Shown: piece by piece, positions 47,492 to 59,094 of the stretch
How the letters are laid out: every line of letters starts with the position of its first letter
How positions within the stretch are numbered: position 1 is the stretch's first letter
Assembly (NCBI GenBank): GCA_016710765.1
Contig: JADJUJ010000002.1
Coordinates: 376,812 to 440,811 of the forward strand
Direction of reading: 5' to 3'
Length of the DNA stretch: 64,000 nt
Source: Lewinellaceae bacterium
Lineage (GTDB): Bacteria > Bacteroidota > Bacteroidia > Chitinophagales > Saprospiraceae
Notes under the pieces: generated by a model
Seen by the model: only the letters and a program-made list of their open reading frames with translations
Told to the model about the DNA's origin: nothing
Databases searched by the model: none
Program-made: the position numbers and the translations under genes

Positions 47492-50400
47492 TTAACGGAA
47501 TATTTGGATAAAGCCTTTGAAAGGCGAATCGTTGGTTCCAGGCTTGAAAATGTAATAATATACACCATCGGGCAATTCCTTGCCGGCATCGTTGTTGTAG
47601 GTACCATTCCAGGCCGTTTGCGGGGAGTTATCGTAAGGACTCGCATGGTATACCTGATCGCCCCATTGGTTGTAGATCCACAATTCGTTGTTGGGATAAA
47701 ACCCGGAGTCCAGACATTTTATCTCAAACAAATCGTTGACGCCGTCGCCATTGGGTGAAAAGATATTCGGAATAAACGTACACTCTGTATCCTGAATCGT
47801 GATGCTGACCATAGCCACATTACACAAGGAAGGGCAAGCCTCCGAACACAACTGATACGAGAATTCAATACGGCCGCTGGCATTTTCAGTAGGCACAAAA
47901 GCAAAATTACCATTGCCCAAATCGTAAACGCCTGCGGGCAAAGTAGTCGTCAGATTTATGACCGCACCGTTGGGCAGATAAATGTCGTTGTCCAACACAT
48001 TGAAAAACAGGGTATCCGTACTACCCGACAACACAGAAAAGTTCAAATCATCCACAGCATCAGGTGTAACAGCAAGTATTACACTGGCCGTGTCAACGGC
48101 CGTTAAACAGCCATTGAGTTCAGCCTGTACGGTGTAAACCCCCACATTACCGGCACTAAGATTGACAATGGTAATCTGGTGGGTATTAGGGTACTGCCCC
48201 TGTGGCCCCGTCCAGGTATAATTGGCGCCCGGGAAGGAGTCTACTGTAAGGGTAACAAAATCACCGGCACATCCAGGATTTGGCGTGATGGCAATGTTCA
48301 TGAGTCGCAGCGGAAGTACCACAACAGCCACGGAACATTCCGTAGTATTGCCTGCAAGGTCGGTTGCCACATACGTTACCGTTTGTGTCCCAATCGGGTA
48401 ATTACCGCCAGGCAGTGGTCCTGCAGTTTGTTGCAAAGTCACGCCATTGCAATTGTCCGAATAATCCGGCGAAGCGAGTGTCAGGTGTACACCTGAGCAA
48501 TCACCAATGGTATCAATAGCGGTCACAATGTTGGATGGGTCCGTCAGAACTACCGCTCCGGCATTCACTACAACAGGTTCCGGGCAATCGATCACTGGCG
48601 GCTCCGGATCAGTCCAGATAACATTAAACGTTTGGGAAATTACAGGAACACCAACAGCGTATGCTGTATACGTCACCATGGTGGTACCCAAAGGAAAGGT
48701 ATCGCAAGGTTGATGCGTAGACACAATAGAATCGGGTGCCGTACAGAAACCAGTCACCATAGGTGCATTCCAGCATACAACGCCACCACAACCTACCAGG
48801 GTAGTATCCATTGGGAAGCCTGTAAAGAGTGGTGTGCCTGCAGCATTAACCGTTATCGTGAAAGAACAGGTGTCGTAATTGAAACTGGCATCTTGTGCAA
48901 TAATCACCACCGTGGTAATGGTACCAGCCGGAAAGGTATCCGGCGACATGTGCGATGAGGTAACTATCGGGTTAGGATCACAGTTATCGGTTGCGGTTGG
49001 GATGTCAAATGAGATGATTACCCCGCAATCCGGTGCATTGGTGACCACTGTATCCGTCGGACAGCCTTGCAGCTGTGGCGGAATCTGGTCGAGCACCGAT
49101 AAACTAAACGTGCAAGTTGCCGAATTCCCATAAGCATCGACAGCCGTATAGGTGATTTCATATACCCCGGTCGAATGTACCGAGTCAGGCTGGAAATTGC
49201 TGTAAAGAGTGTCTACCATGCAATTATCTGAAGCCAATGGTACCTGCCATGCAACTGCGGTATCGCAGACGCCTACCGGCAGTTCGATCAGAATGGGAAC
49301 CGATGGACAATTGACAAACAAGGGCGCAAGGGTGTCTTCTACTGAAACCACAAAAGAACAGGAGCTGACATTTCCAAAATCATCGGCAACCAGGTAATTC
49401 ACCGTGGTACTGCCTACTGGGAAAAAGTCGCCCGGGGTAAAACTACTTGTTGGTGTCAGCGGACCGGTGGAGCAATCGTCACTTGTCTGTGGTAAAGCCC
49501 AAGAAACAAGAGCGCCACAGGTATCGGGAAATACACTTACAAGGGTGTCTGTTGGGCAAATAATTTGTGGCGGCAAACTATCCACAACCAGCACATTAAA
49601 TGAACAGGAACTGGAATTCCCATAATCATCGTAGGCCGTGAAAAAAACGGAGGTTTGCCCCACCGCAAATGTATCACTGACCATGTTACTTTGAACAAAG
49701 ATATTTTGATCGCAGTTATCACTTACCATTGGTGGATCAAGTACCACAACAGCAGCACAATTCAGGCTGTCGACGGCCCCAATGACAATATCCACCGGAC
49801 AGATAATAACCGGTTTAATGGTATCGGCAACCGTAATGAGAAAAGTGCAGGTGGCGGTGTTTCCGGAGAAGTCTGTCACCGTATACATCACTTCTGTTTC
49901 CCCAATGCTGAAAGTGTCGCCTGGAGCATAAGTGCTGGTGATGGTCAAACTGGTAGCGCCACATCCGTCAACACCAATTGGCGGCGTCCACACTACAACA
50001 GCATTACAAAGTGTATCTGCAAAAGCCGTAATAGTATCCGGGCAATTGATAAACTGCGGTGGAATGTTCTCAATCACTGTCACGGTAAGTGAGCAGGTAC
50101 TGGTATTACCAACACTGTCGGTGGCGGTATACACTACTACCGTTTGACCGGCATCGTAAACATCATCCGATTGGTTGGAAGTAATACTCTGCAGGCCGGT
50201 ACAGTTATCCGTAGCCGTTGGCATGGGCAATTGCACATTGACATTACACTCGTTGGCAGAAGCGTTTACGGTAGTATCGGGTGGGCAGAAAGTAAAGACC
50301 GGACCGATGGTATCCGTGGATTCAAAATTGCCATTGATGGTCAGCAGCGGAACAGAGTTAAATGTGCCATCTACCGCATCAAAGGGCGGAATAAAATTGA

Positions 50401-52240
50401 TGGTCGTCGTAGCATTCGCATCGAGTACCAAGAAATTGATCGTAAAGAAAGTGCCGCCATTGGGGATGTCTGGCCATCCGGAAACGGCGTTGCCTCCGAG
50501 GAAGCGCAGTAAGCCCATTGGCGTTGTTGTAAAGCCGAGGAAGTTGGAGGGTGTCAGGCCAAGGCCTGGGTATTCGTTGCTGATGGACTGGAACTGCAGA
50601 ACCGACTCATCCCATTCCACGGAAAACTGCAAGCCATACAATCCAATAAATTCCAAAACAGAAAGATTGACGGAAACAATTTGTCCTGCACCCTGGCAAT
50701 CAACCGAAACAGAGTCTAATATTAGGGTAAGGATTTGTCCTGCGTCAACATTCACCGTGAAAGAACAGGAAGCCGTATTGCCAGCCACATCATTTACGGT
50801 ATAGGTTACTGTAGTTGAACCTGCATTATAAGTACCGTTCGCGGCACCAGCGCCAGCTCCAGGGGTGCTGCCTGTTGCCGTATACGACAAGCCAAGCGGT
50901 CCGCCGCAGTTATCTGAAATGGTCGGATCAAGTCCGGATACATTCGCGGTAGTCTGTCCCGAAATCGCTGAAACGGTGGTATTTGCCGGGCAGACAATCA
51001 CAGGCGGAACAAAATCATTCACCGTTAATGCACCATTGATAAACACAATAGGCACTTCCATAGGGGGATTGGTCGCGCTGGAGTAGGCTTCCTGAACGGT
51101 GGGGAAGTTACCAAAATCCACACCTGAGTTGGCACCGTTGCTGCCTACAACTGTGAGGTAAATGGTAAAAAGGGTATCATTGTTGGGAAGAGAATTACCC
51201 GATGGAGAAAAGGTAGTCCAGGCAAATGCAAGGAAGCCGTTGCTTGTATTATTGGTTCCAAAATTCGTTGGATCCAATTGCAAACCGGTGTTCAGGTTGC
51301 CGATAGAGTCGAATTGCAAAACACCTGGGGCCCAGCCAGTAGAAAACTGCAGGGAACCAATAGAATCAAAATTAAGGGTCGTCACCTGAATAGCGATGCT
51401 TTCACCACAGGAGGCGTCTGTATTGCCCGCGATGATGGTGAGATCACCACCACCGGAGTTTTCAACAGTAACGGTAAAGGAACACGTATCGGTATTGTTG
51501 CCTACATCCGTTACCGTATAAACCACAGTAGATGTTCCGAAATTGAAAACAGTTCCGCTGGCATCCGGATCGTTTGGAGCACTGAGCACCGTAGCGCCTG
51601 CGCTGCTGAAACCCGTGTTAAAAATATCACAATTGTCGGAAATGCTGGCCGGAGCGATACCAGAAACAGGAATGGGAACCGGGGTAGAAAAAGTCAGGTT
51701 GGCCGGGCAAGTAACTGTTGGTGGCGAAACATCAATGGGTAGCACACCACCTTCCATGATCATGTGTGGCACCTCATTGCCATCCGGATCTGTAAATTCA
51801 ATGGAAACAGGGGAGTTGGTAAAGCCAACCGAGGTAAACTGTCCACCGGTTCGAACAAAGGCAACCGAAAATACTTCAGTTCCGTTAGGAACGGTCATGC
51901 CGCCAAAGGCGGTCCAGGCAATCGTAAGTTTACCCTGGTTGATAAATGTCACATCGTCAATACCAAAGTTGGTCGTAGGGCCAATCAATAAGGGGTTGAG
52001 CGGACCCGTGTAGATAAAATCAAGATCCGCAGGGTTCCACAACAGCGTAAACTGAAAGGAACCAATGGCATTGAAATTACTTACGGAAATCGGAACCAAA
52101 AAGGTATCTGACGAAGCGCAATCAATTTGGAGGGTATCGGTCTTAAGGATTACCTGTGCTTTCGCTGTAGTGGCAGTAAGGCTAACCGTCAGTAAAAGCG
52201 CCAGGATGTTTAATATATTTTTCATGGTATCGGATATCAA
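47492..52240 (-). CDS. T9SS type B surface protein with cohesin-like and HYR domains
   Basis: A 1582-residue exported protein with a signal peptide ending TAKAQ. Three cohesin-like beta domains (about 27-170, 262-400 and 505-640; pattern SVSNFNAIGSFQFTLLWNPADL) alternate with HYR domains. About ten HYR domains are visible by the pattern PP-x-I-x-CP ... DNC ... TVTYTATD-x-GN-x-x-x-C. Then come an Ig-like domain (about 1335-1410), a cadherin-like domain (about 1410-1495) and the gliding-motility-associated type B sorting domain (about 1500-1582; NIFSPNGDGVNDLFEI, LWIYNQWGDQVY, WNGTYNN). It is likely an adhesin or matrix protein exported by T9SS through the PorP partner encoded next. The frame is intact. 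Confidence 0.92.
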   Translation of the reverse strand: MISDTMKNILNILALLLTVSLTATTAKAQVILKTDTLQIDCASSDTFLVPISVSNFNAIGSFQFTLLWNPADLDFIYTGPLNPLLIGPTTNFGIDDVTFINQGKLTIAWTAFGGMTVPNGTEVFSVAFVRTGGQFTSVGFTNSPVSIEFTDPDGNEVPHMIMEGGVLPIDVSPPTVTCPANLTFSTPVPIPVSGIAPASISDNCDIFNTGFSSAGATVLSAPNDPDASGTVFNFGTSTVVYTVTDVGNNTDTCSFTVTVENSGGGDLTIIAGNTDASCGESIAIQVTTLNFDSIGSLQFSTGWAPGVLQFDSIGNLNTGLQLDPTNFGTNNTSNGFLAFAWTTFSPSGNSLPNNDTLFTIYLTVVGSNGANSGVDFGNFPTVQEAYSSATNPPMEVPIVFINGALTVNDFVPPVIVCPANTTVSAISGQTTANVSGLDPTISDNCGGPLGLSYTATGSTPGAGAGAANGTYNAGSTTVTYTVNDVAGNTASCSFTVNVDAGQILTLILDSVSVDCQGAGQIVSVNLSVLEFIGLYGLQFSVEWDESVLQFQSISNEYPGLGLTPSNFLGFTTTPMGLLRFLGGNAVSGWPDIPNGGTFFTINFLVLDANATTTINFIPPFDAVDGTFNSVPLLTINGNFESTDTIGPVFTFCPPDTTVNASANECNVNVQLPMPTATDNCTGLQSITSNQSDDVYDAGQTVVVYTATDSVGNTSTCSLTVTVIENIPPQFINCPDTITAFADTLCNAVVVWTPPIGVDGCGATSLTITSTYAPGDTFSIGETEVMYTVTDFSGNTATCTFLITVADTIKPVIICPVDIVIGAVDSLNCAAVVVLDPPMVSDNCDQNIFVQSNMVSDTFAVGQTSVFFTAYDDYGNSSSCSFNVLVVDSLPPQIICPTDTLVSVFPDTCGALVSWALPQTSDDCSTGPLTPTSSFTPGDFFPVGSTTVNYLVADDFGNVSSCSFVVSVEDTLAPLFVNCPSVPILIELPVGVCDTAVAWQVPLASDNCMVDTLYSNFQPDSVHSTGVYEITYTAVDAYGNSATCTFSLSVLDQIPPQLQGCPTDTVVTNAPDCGVIISFDIPTATDNCDPNPIVTSSHMSPDTFPAGTITTVVIIAQDASFNYDTCSFTITVNAAGTPLFTGFPMDTTLVGCGGVVCWNAPMVTGFCTAPDSIVSTHQPCDTFPLGTTMVTYTAYAVGVPVISQTFNVIWTDPEPPVIDCPEPVVVNAGAVVLTDPSNIVTAIDTIGDCSGVHLTLASPDYSDNCNGVTLQQTAGPLPGGNYPIGTQTVTYVATDLAGNTTECSVAVVVLPLRLMNIAITPNPGCAGDFVTLTVDSFPGANYTWTGPQGQYPNTHQITIVNLSAGNVGVYTVQAELNGCLTAVDTASVILAVTPDAVDDLNFSVLSGSTDTLFFNVLDNDIYLPNGAVINLTTTLPAGVYDLGNGNFAFVPTENASGRIEFSYQLCSEACPSLCNVAMVSITIQDTECTFIPNIFSPNGDGVNDLFEIKCLDSGFYPNNELWIYNQWGDQVYHASPYDNSPQTAWNGTYNNDAGKELPDGVYYYIFKPGTNDSPFKGFIQIFR

Positions 52241-52261
52241 TCAATTAAAGAATACAACCAC

Positions 52262-52338
52262 GTAAAAAAGAGGGTTATGGGCGCAGTGTGAGCAGTAAAC
52301 AAACACTGTATGCTGGCTGCCACTTTGCCCATAACCCT
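52262..52338 (-). terminator. Terminator after the giant type A HYR gene
   Basis: AGGGTTATGGGC at 52271-52282 pairs with its exact complement at 52327-52338 around a loop that has its own CAGTGT/ACACTG stem. On the minus strand the stem is followed by a run of six T (52264-52269). It lies just beyond the stop at 52349 and separates the two adhesin genes. Confidence 0.8.
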
Positions 52339-52348
52339 TTATAAAAGA

Positions 52349-54826
52349 TTAATCTATCAAAATCATCTTCTTCCGGTCGCTGTGCGTAGGAGATTCGAGT
52401 TCGTACCAGTAAACACCTGGTGTACCCAAATCGTCTTTCCGGAGGCTGATTTCATTGTATCCTTTACCAAATTCACCAACCACTGTTTTCACCAACTGAC
52501 CCGACATGTTGAATACCCGCAAGGTACTGCGTCCGGCCTCAGGCAGTCGGAAAGCAATGGTGGTCACATTTTGGAATGGATTCGGCATGTTCTGGTACAA
52601 TACGAAAGGTGCGATATCGTGGGCCTGCGACTGGCCGTAGCGGAATTCAATCCTTTGGGTTGAACCACCCGTTGTGTATGCTTCGGCACGGGTGATTTGC
52701 GAACCTGGCTGCAGCACATCCGACAATTGCTTGCTGGAGCGGATTGCACGGAAACGTAAGGTAAACATTACCTCATCGTCACGCAAGGAAACCGGATCTC
52801 TGTTTACCCAAACTGAAGTCAGGTAGCCTTCATCCAAATGCGCCATACCAAAGTTTTCGTCACTAAGGTTCGGCAATGAACCCATTACAACATCTTCCAG
52901 TTCCAACACATTTTTATCAAATGCAATGGTCATCTGGTAAGCATGGCGGTTGTTGAAATCGGATGCCTTGAAGGGCACTTCCAGGATTTCACCACTGTTC
53001 ACATTGCGGTTGTCGATACCGAAGTAAAGCGCATCATTGTTACCATAACGATCATTAGCGTCGCTGTTGAAGTTCACTGGAGTATTGCCGTTGACATCGC
53101 CCATCCGTACGGCTACAAAGTCGTCGTTGAGGAAATCCATTGTAGCAGGGTTGTGATCAATGAAGTTCGGCGGAATATTGGTCAATGGACCAAACATCGG
53201 TGTGTTGTTGGACGGGAACACATAGCTCTTAGGAACAAATTTCCAGTCCAGCTGATTCATCAGGTTCTGATCCGTTCCCAATACAACACGTTGAATCAAC
53301 AGGTAATCGCCCAGTGATACAGTTTTGCTGTTGTTTACGTCAGCAGCAACCCATTGGTAAGGAGATGGCATGGTATCGCCGAAAATATGATTGACGATGC
53401 GCAGCAGGTCGCCTGCTGTAATACCAGCGTTACCTGCGGTCGATTTGAAGCAAGTGGTATTCGTATTTACACCGTTCGGAACATTGAACGTATAAGCACC
53501 CGGAACGCCCGTTGTTGTTGTGGCGCCTACACCACCACTGAGGTTTACCGTTACATTCTGAACCGGTTTTTCAACACTGGTAGGTACCTCAGGGTTAATC
53601 CATGTTTTAATGTTACCGGCAATGGTAAGATCGTTGGCTACGCCATTGATGCTTACAGAGCCGTTATCCACATTAATCATGATCGTAACAGGGTTGCCCT
53701 GCTGCGACTGGAAGAATTCTACCATGACTGGGGAACCAACTACAGTAGCCGGGCTCATGGAGCCAACAGGTGCTACATCGCTAAGTTCTACATCAATGTT
53801 AAACAATACGGTACCGTCGGGCAATGTTTTAGGCGTCTGGTTCGGGTCAGCATAGATGACCGACAGGACACCTGCGGAGATGTTATCCACCAAAGTTGGT
53901 GCAATCATCGGGTTGATGCTGGAAATGCCCAAAATGGTTCCTACAGAAGGCAGATCTACCTGAACGGAGAAGGAGAAGGCTATGATGTCCAGGAACTGTT
54001 CAACCGTAACCGGAACGGATACGATAGCGCCCTGAGCACCAGCAGCATCACCTACGATCAGGGTAAGTTTGTCGCCGTCCAAAACCTGAACAGTATCAAT
54101 CTTCTGACAACCCGTCATTTGATCCACAACGGTTACCAAATACTGTCCGGCGGTAAGGCCGCTGATCATTGAGGTGTTGTCACCGTTACTCCAACTGTAG
54201 AGGAATGTACCGGAACCACCAGCGGCTGTAGCCGAAGCGGTACCATCTGCAGCACCAAAGAACGATACTGTACTGCCAGAAGTAGTTAGGGTAAAGCCAG
54301 CGGTTGGTCCAAGTTCTACTGCAACATTGACAGTACAGGTGTTGGAATTTCCGTGGATATCGATAACGGTCAGTGTTACTGCGTTGTTGCCCAATTGGCT
54401 GCAATCGAAAGTCGAAACCGACAAGGTCAGGGTATCAATGTCACAGTTATCAATGCTTCCCAGGTCAATATCATCCGGCTGGATGGTAGCCACGCCGTTC
54501 GAACCAAGGGCAACCACTACGCTGCCATTACAAATGGCGGTCGGCACACTGTTGTCGATCACCTGTAACAGGAAGGAATCAACGCCTGTATTACCGCAAG
54601 GATCGGTAGCGGAGAAATGAATCCAGTAATCGCCGATATCGTAATTACCTGCCACATTGAGCGAGGTATCACCAAGGGGGGCATCATTGGTTACGGTCAG
54701 TTCTGCCACTGGTGCGCAATCAGAAAGGAACTGGGCTACGTTGATCGCCACTGGCGCCTTACAATTCGTATTCGGCGGGAAGTTAGCCGAGAACACTTTA
54801 ATGGTATCTGGCAAACCAAGGAACAT
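52349..54826 (-). CDS. C-terminal segment of the giant protein: HYR, SprB, cohesin, dockerin, type A sorting domain
   Basis: An 825-codon intact stretch. HYR-like domains are at about 1-165. A SprB repeat is at about 168-250 (GGSGTFLYSWSNGDNTSMIS, LTAGQYLVTVVD). A cohesin-like domain is at about 252-395, then a short beta linker. A dockerin-like segment is at about 460-520 (AGDLLRIVNHIFGD then DVNNSKTVSLGDYLLIQRVV), and a second cohesin-like domain is at about 600-720. The T9SS type A sorting domain (about 735-825) contains NPFQNVTTIAFRLPEAG and ends RKKMILID. It is part of the larger broken locus; the frame is open to the stop. Confidence 0.85.
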   Translation of the reverse strand: MFLGLPDTIKVFSANFPPNTNCKAPVAINVAQFLSDCAPVAELTVTNDAPLGDTSLNVAGNYDIGDYWIHFSATDPCGNTGVDSFLLQVIDNSVPTAICNGSVVVALGSNGVATIQPDDIDLGSIDNCDIDTLTLSVSTFDCSQLGNNAVTLTVIDIHGNSNTCTVNVAVELGPTAGFTLTTSGSTVSFFGAADGTASATAAGGSGTFLYSWSNGDNTSMISGLTAGQYLVTVVDQMTGCQKIDTVQVLDGDKLTLIVGDAAGAQGAIVSVPVTVEQFLDIIAFSFSVQVDLPSVGTILGISSINPMIAPTLVDNISAGVLSVIYADPNQTPKTLPDGTVLFNIDVELSDVAPVGSMSPATVVGSPVMVEFFQSQQGNPVTIMINVDNGSVSINGVANDLTIAGNIKTWINPEVPTSVEKPVQNVTVNLSGGVGATTTTGVPGAYTFNVPNGVNTNTTCFKSTAGNAGITAGDLLRIVNHIFGDTMPSPYQWVAADVNNSKTVSLGDYLLIQRVVLGTDQNLMNQLDWKFVPKSYVFPSNNTPMFGPLTNIPPNFIDHNPATMDFLNDDFVAVRMGDVNGNTPVNFNSDANDRYGNNDALYFGIDNRNVNSGEILEVPFKASDFNNRHAYQMTIAFDKNVLELEDVVMGSLPNLSDENFGMAHLDEGYLTSVWVNRDPVSLRDDEVMFTLRFRAIRSSKQLSDVLQPGSQITRAEAYTTGGSTQRIEFRYGQSQAHDIAPFVLYQNMPNPFQNVTTIAFRLPEAGRSTLRVFNMSGQLVKTVVGEFGKGYNEISLRKDDLGTPGVYWYELESPTHSDRKKMILID

Positions 54827-57417
54827 TGGCGCTTCGGTATCCGTAACGGTAATCTTACGTAGTGTACAGCAGAATTACCACAATCATCGGTTGCTGTCCA
54901 GGAACGGCGGATGGTATAGTTGTATTTACCACAAAGGCCGCTGGCAATATTAATGGTGTCCTGTACAAAGGTTACGGGAACCATTTGTGCACAGTTGTCG
55001 GTTGCCGTCAGTACCAGTGGAGCACCAATCACAGCGCTACAACTGATGGTATCGTCTGGCGGCAACTGCGAGAAGGTAGGCTTGATGGTATCCTGTATGC
55101 TCAACAACTGGATACAGGTGGTCAGGTTGTTAGCCTGATCAAACACCTTCCAGGTGCGGGTGAGGACCTGACAAATGCTGCCGGTGCCATTGGAAATTTC
55201 ATCCGTGTAAGAAATAGACGAAACAGTACAATTGTCCGTAGCCGTGGCGATACCCTGCACAGCAGGTGCCAGATTGTCGGTGCATTGTACCGTCTTGTTT
55301 GGTGGACAGAAGGTGATGGTTGGGAACACATTGTCCTGAATCACAACATATGTCTGGCACATCGACATGTTTCCTGCCGTATCCTATACAATAAGTTTTA
55401 CAGGATGCTGCGTCATGCCATCGGCATCAGCACAGGTATAAGTAAACGAATTGGATGGCGCTTGTAAAGGCATTACATCCAGGCGCTGAATCTTGATGTC
55501 CAACAGGTTTGCTGGCGTACAGTTGTCGAAACTGTTGTTGTCAAACTGGTTGGTATTAACCGTAACAGAGCCAGAAGGCTGCAAAGCGGCGCTAACACCA
55601 TTAATACAAACGGCCGTTGGCGGCGTTCCATCTTTTACAACCACTAAACCTTATGGGTGCTGAAGTTGCCACAGATGTCTTCTGCAACGAAAACAACCGT
55701 TGTTTCACCTAAGCTTAGTAAATACCAGAAGCATCGGCGCCACTCAGGTTGCCAGGATACTCGGTATTGGTGAGTGCAAGATCATCGCCCGTGGCACAAT
55801 CACTGATGAAGCTGGTTAAGTCCAAACTAACCGTATCGGCGCAAATCAAAGAGCCCGGGTCCGTAAATACGGTGACCGTATCGGGTGCGTTGGCAGCAAA
55901 CACGGGTGCTTTAGAGTCTTCCACCGAGATAGTGCGGAATTGAACGCGAACGTTTCCAGCATCATCCGTGGCTGTATAAGACAGTGTAATGGAATATGTA
56001 TAGAAATCACAACCAACAGAATCCTGTGTGGATACTTCGTGTCAGTTACCACAGCGGAACAATCTGTCCAGATAACCGGGAACAGTAAAGGCAGGAAGGG
56101 TATCGCATACGTCGACCGTAATATCCGCAGGGAAGTTAATCAAGAATGGTTTGGTAACATCCCTCACCGTCACCTGGTGGTACAAGTTGCTGTATTACCA
56201 GGGTTATCGGTTACCGTAAGCGTGACGGTGTTATTGCCCGATTGGCAACCAAAGATTAAGGTCATGACCGAAGTCAATGTAATGGACTGATGGCGTCGGA
56301 TGCCGCCACCGTTTTGATCATAAGCTTCCATTATCAATCTGGACAACATTGAAGCAACGCCCATACCATTCAAGGCCGCACTCAGGTTAATGGTAAATCG
56401 GCTTGCACAGTGCAATAGGTTTGAATGTATCTTCCAAAACGGTGATGTTTTGCAACTGACTGGATTGATTGCCGTTGCCATCATCATAAATCCAGGTTAC
56501 CACATAGTTACTTGGATTGCCGAATGCCGGCGTATAGATGAAGTTGTACATTGGTGGGTTACTGCCTGGAATCAACATCCCAACAGGAGCTGAAGGCGTA
56601 CCATAAATAGTTGGATTCGGGGTTACAAGGATCGTTGGCAATCGGCGCCGTAACAATCACAGAACCACAAAACTTTCTATTGCAGCCAAAGAGGCATCTA
56701 CCGGAATTGGTGCGTTACCATCAGCAAGGGTTACAACGAAAGAACAACTTCCTGTCAGGTTATTAGGATACAAATCCGTTCCCGTAACTGTAATCGTCGT
56801 TTGTTGGCCTGCAGCTGGTGTTGCACCAAAAATAGTAGACAACGCTACACCCTGCATAGGGCTTTGGACTTTCATTACGTTGGAGGCACAGTTGTCGGAA
56901 ACAAATACCAGGTTGCGGTAATCAGGAAGAGGATCTGTAGCACAGGTAGTGGATAAGGTTTGGTTAGCCGGGCAAGTAAGCACAGGCGCCTGAACATCCA
57001 CTACTTTAACGGTAAACGAACAGGTGACTGTATTGTTAGCCACATCCGTTGCCGTATAAGTCACTACCGTGTTTCCTACTGGGAAAAAGGCGGTTGGGTG
57101 CGTATTGGCAATACTGTTGTAATTGAATGGGGGAACTGAAATTTGACCCTGCCCTGGAGGAGGTGTGAAGGATTCTGTTATTCCACCATTACCATTGTTC
57201 AAAAAGGCAGAGCAATCTGTAAAGTCAAGATCAGAAGCCAATGGCCGGAACCAGGAGAAGGTATTACCACAGTTGTTGGTCACGTTGTTAATCGTAAACG
57301 TTTGGCCACAAACATTATCGGTATTACCCAAGGACTGTGCAAACGGTTCGTTGATCGTTGGTGCAGCTTTTGTCCAATACGGTCACTGTTATGGTAACCG
57401 AATTCTGGTTCATGCAA

Positions 57418-59094
57418 TCATCCGTAGCATAAAATGTCACCTTCGTTGTTCCAATTGGGAACAGAAATTAACAGCCGTTGCAAGGAGGAAATTGGCGTAA
57501 TCGGCTGATCACCAGGCGTATATGGATTTACTCCAGGTCCTGGCGTGTTCGGATCGTAATCAATTGAGTAAGAATAGGCGATGGGGCCTACGCAGTTATC
57601 TGTTGCCCAAATACCTACTGGCAGCGAATATACCTTGAGACAGTTAACATCCGTGCTGGTGTACATCAAGGAAGGAATCACCGGAGGATTATTAAAAGTT
57701 GGCTTCGTATTATCCTGAAGCGTGATGCGCTGAATACCGGTAGTCATGTTACCGGATGCATCCGTCGCTTTCCAGGTACGGTCGATAATTTTCTTCACCG
57801 GACAATTTACCGGCAATACCGTTACATCTGTATAGCTTATTCCATTATTGGGATAGAACAATGCACCGGAACAAACATCAGAGCCAGTTGCCACACCAGT
57901 GGCAGTACCAGCTGGTGGAGCAGTCCCCAAGGGCGATGGATTGTTGATCAAATCGCAGTAATTGCTCAATGTAATATCCGCAGGTTTGTTCAGCGTAGGA
58001 GGTGTAACATCTTTAATGGTCACGACTTTAGTACAAATGCTGAAATCGTTAGGGCCGGGTACAGTCAACCCTACCGGAAGTTTGTGTACTACCCTGAGGG
58101 TCAGGGTTTGCGTTTGCGGGTTGGCAAGGGTGGATGCTTCAAAACATCCAAAGGAAACAGAGGGTGCGAAGTTGACACCATCCTTGGATACTTCGTACGT
58201 TGCAATAGTACAGTTGTCGGTACTCATAGCATTCATGCTGATATCCGGCAACACGGCCGCCATATTATTAGCATACACTGTAACAGAACCCGACGAATTC
58301 AGGTTTATCATGTTGGTCCCCCCAGAAATGGTGGCACAATTGGCCAAAGGAGGAGTAACATCACGAACCACAACAGTTGTGACGCAAGTAGAAGAATTAC
58401 CTACATTATCCGTAACCGTCAAGGCATAAGTAGAAGGAACACCTACATTGCTACAGTCGTACAAACGACTGGTTGGGGAGAATGAATAAAAACACGAGTT
58501 ATCAGAAACCGTATTGACAATATCGCCTGCATTGACCGTCACCTGGGTTGGTTGAGAAACTGTATTGGTGTTAAGATCTACCGTTATGCTTGGCTTGCAG
58601 GACAAAGCGGGGGGCAAGTTGTCTACTACGTTCACGGGGAAAGAACAAATAGAAATATTACCAGCCATGTCAAAAGCAGTATAAGTTACGGTGGTGATCC
58701 CATAGTTAAACAGCACAGGTGGCGTGTGTGAGGAAACAATAGAGGTCAGGCCGGAGCAGTTATCTGTAGCCGTTGGCGGTGTCCAGTTCACCTGCGCATT
58801 GCAACTGCCAGCACCATAATTGATGGTTAAGGCAGGGGGGCAACCGGCAAAGGTAGGGCCCGTGAGGTCCTGAACAGTTACCGTGAAATTACAAACCGCA
58901 GAATTGCCTGATTTGTCAGTAACACGGTAAGTAATGGTATGACTTCCAGCAGATAGCACACCCGCAGCAGGCTGCATCAGCACCGATAGTCCACAAAGCA
59001 GCACCATCAATTTTAAACTCAACTGGGTTGGGACCAAAAGCGCAGTTATCGTTATAGAATCCAGGGTCGGTGGGGTTGCCCAATGCCATGGCAA
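57418..59094 (-). CDS. Middle segment of the giant protein: HYR domains
   Basis: A 558-codon stretch open in one frame, part of the locus at 52349-61078. It contains several HYR-type domains (TFAGCPPALTINYGAGSCNAQ, TATDNCSGLTSIVSSHTPP, ITTVTYTAFDMAGNISICSF) and related Ig-like beta domains. The first 45 codons are read in the wrong frame, so the true segment begins near 58980. Confidence 0.7.
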   Translation of the reverse strand: MPWHWATPPTLDSITITALLVPTQLSLKLMVLLCGLSVLMQPAAGVLSAGSHTITYRVTDKSGNSAVCNFTVTVQDLTGPTFAGCPPALTINYGAGSCNAQVNWTPPTATDNCSGLTSIVSSHTPPVLFNYGITTVTYTAFDMAGNISICSFPVNVVDNLPPALSCKPSITVDLNTNTVSQPTQVTVNAGDIVNTVSDNSCFYSFSPTSRLYDCSNVGVPSTYALTVTDNVGNSSTCVTTVVVRDVTPPLANCATISGGTNMINLNSSGSVTVYANNMAAVLPDISMNAMSTDNCTIATYEVSKDGVNFAPSVSFGCFEASTLANPQTQTLTLRVVHKLPVGLTVPGPNDFSICTKVVTIKDVTPPTLNKPADITLSNYCDLINNPSPLGTAPPAGTATGVATGSDVCSGALFYPNNGISYTDVTVLPVNCPVKKIIDRTWKATDASGNMTTGIQRITLQDNTKPTFNNPPVIPSLMYTSTDVNCLKVYSLPVGIWATDNCVGPIAYSYSIDYDPNTPGPGVNPYTPGDQPITPISSLQRLLISVPNWNNEGDILCYG

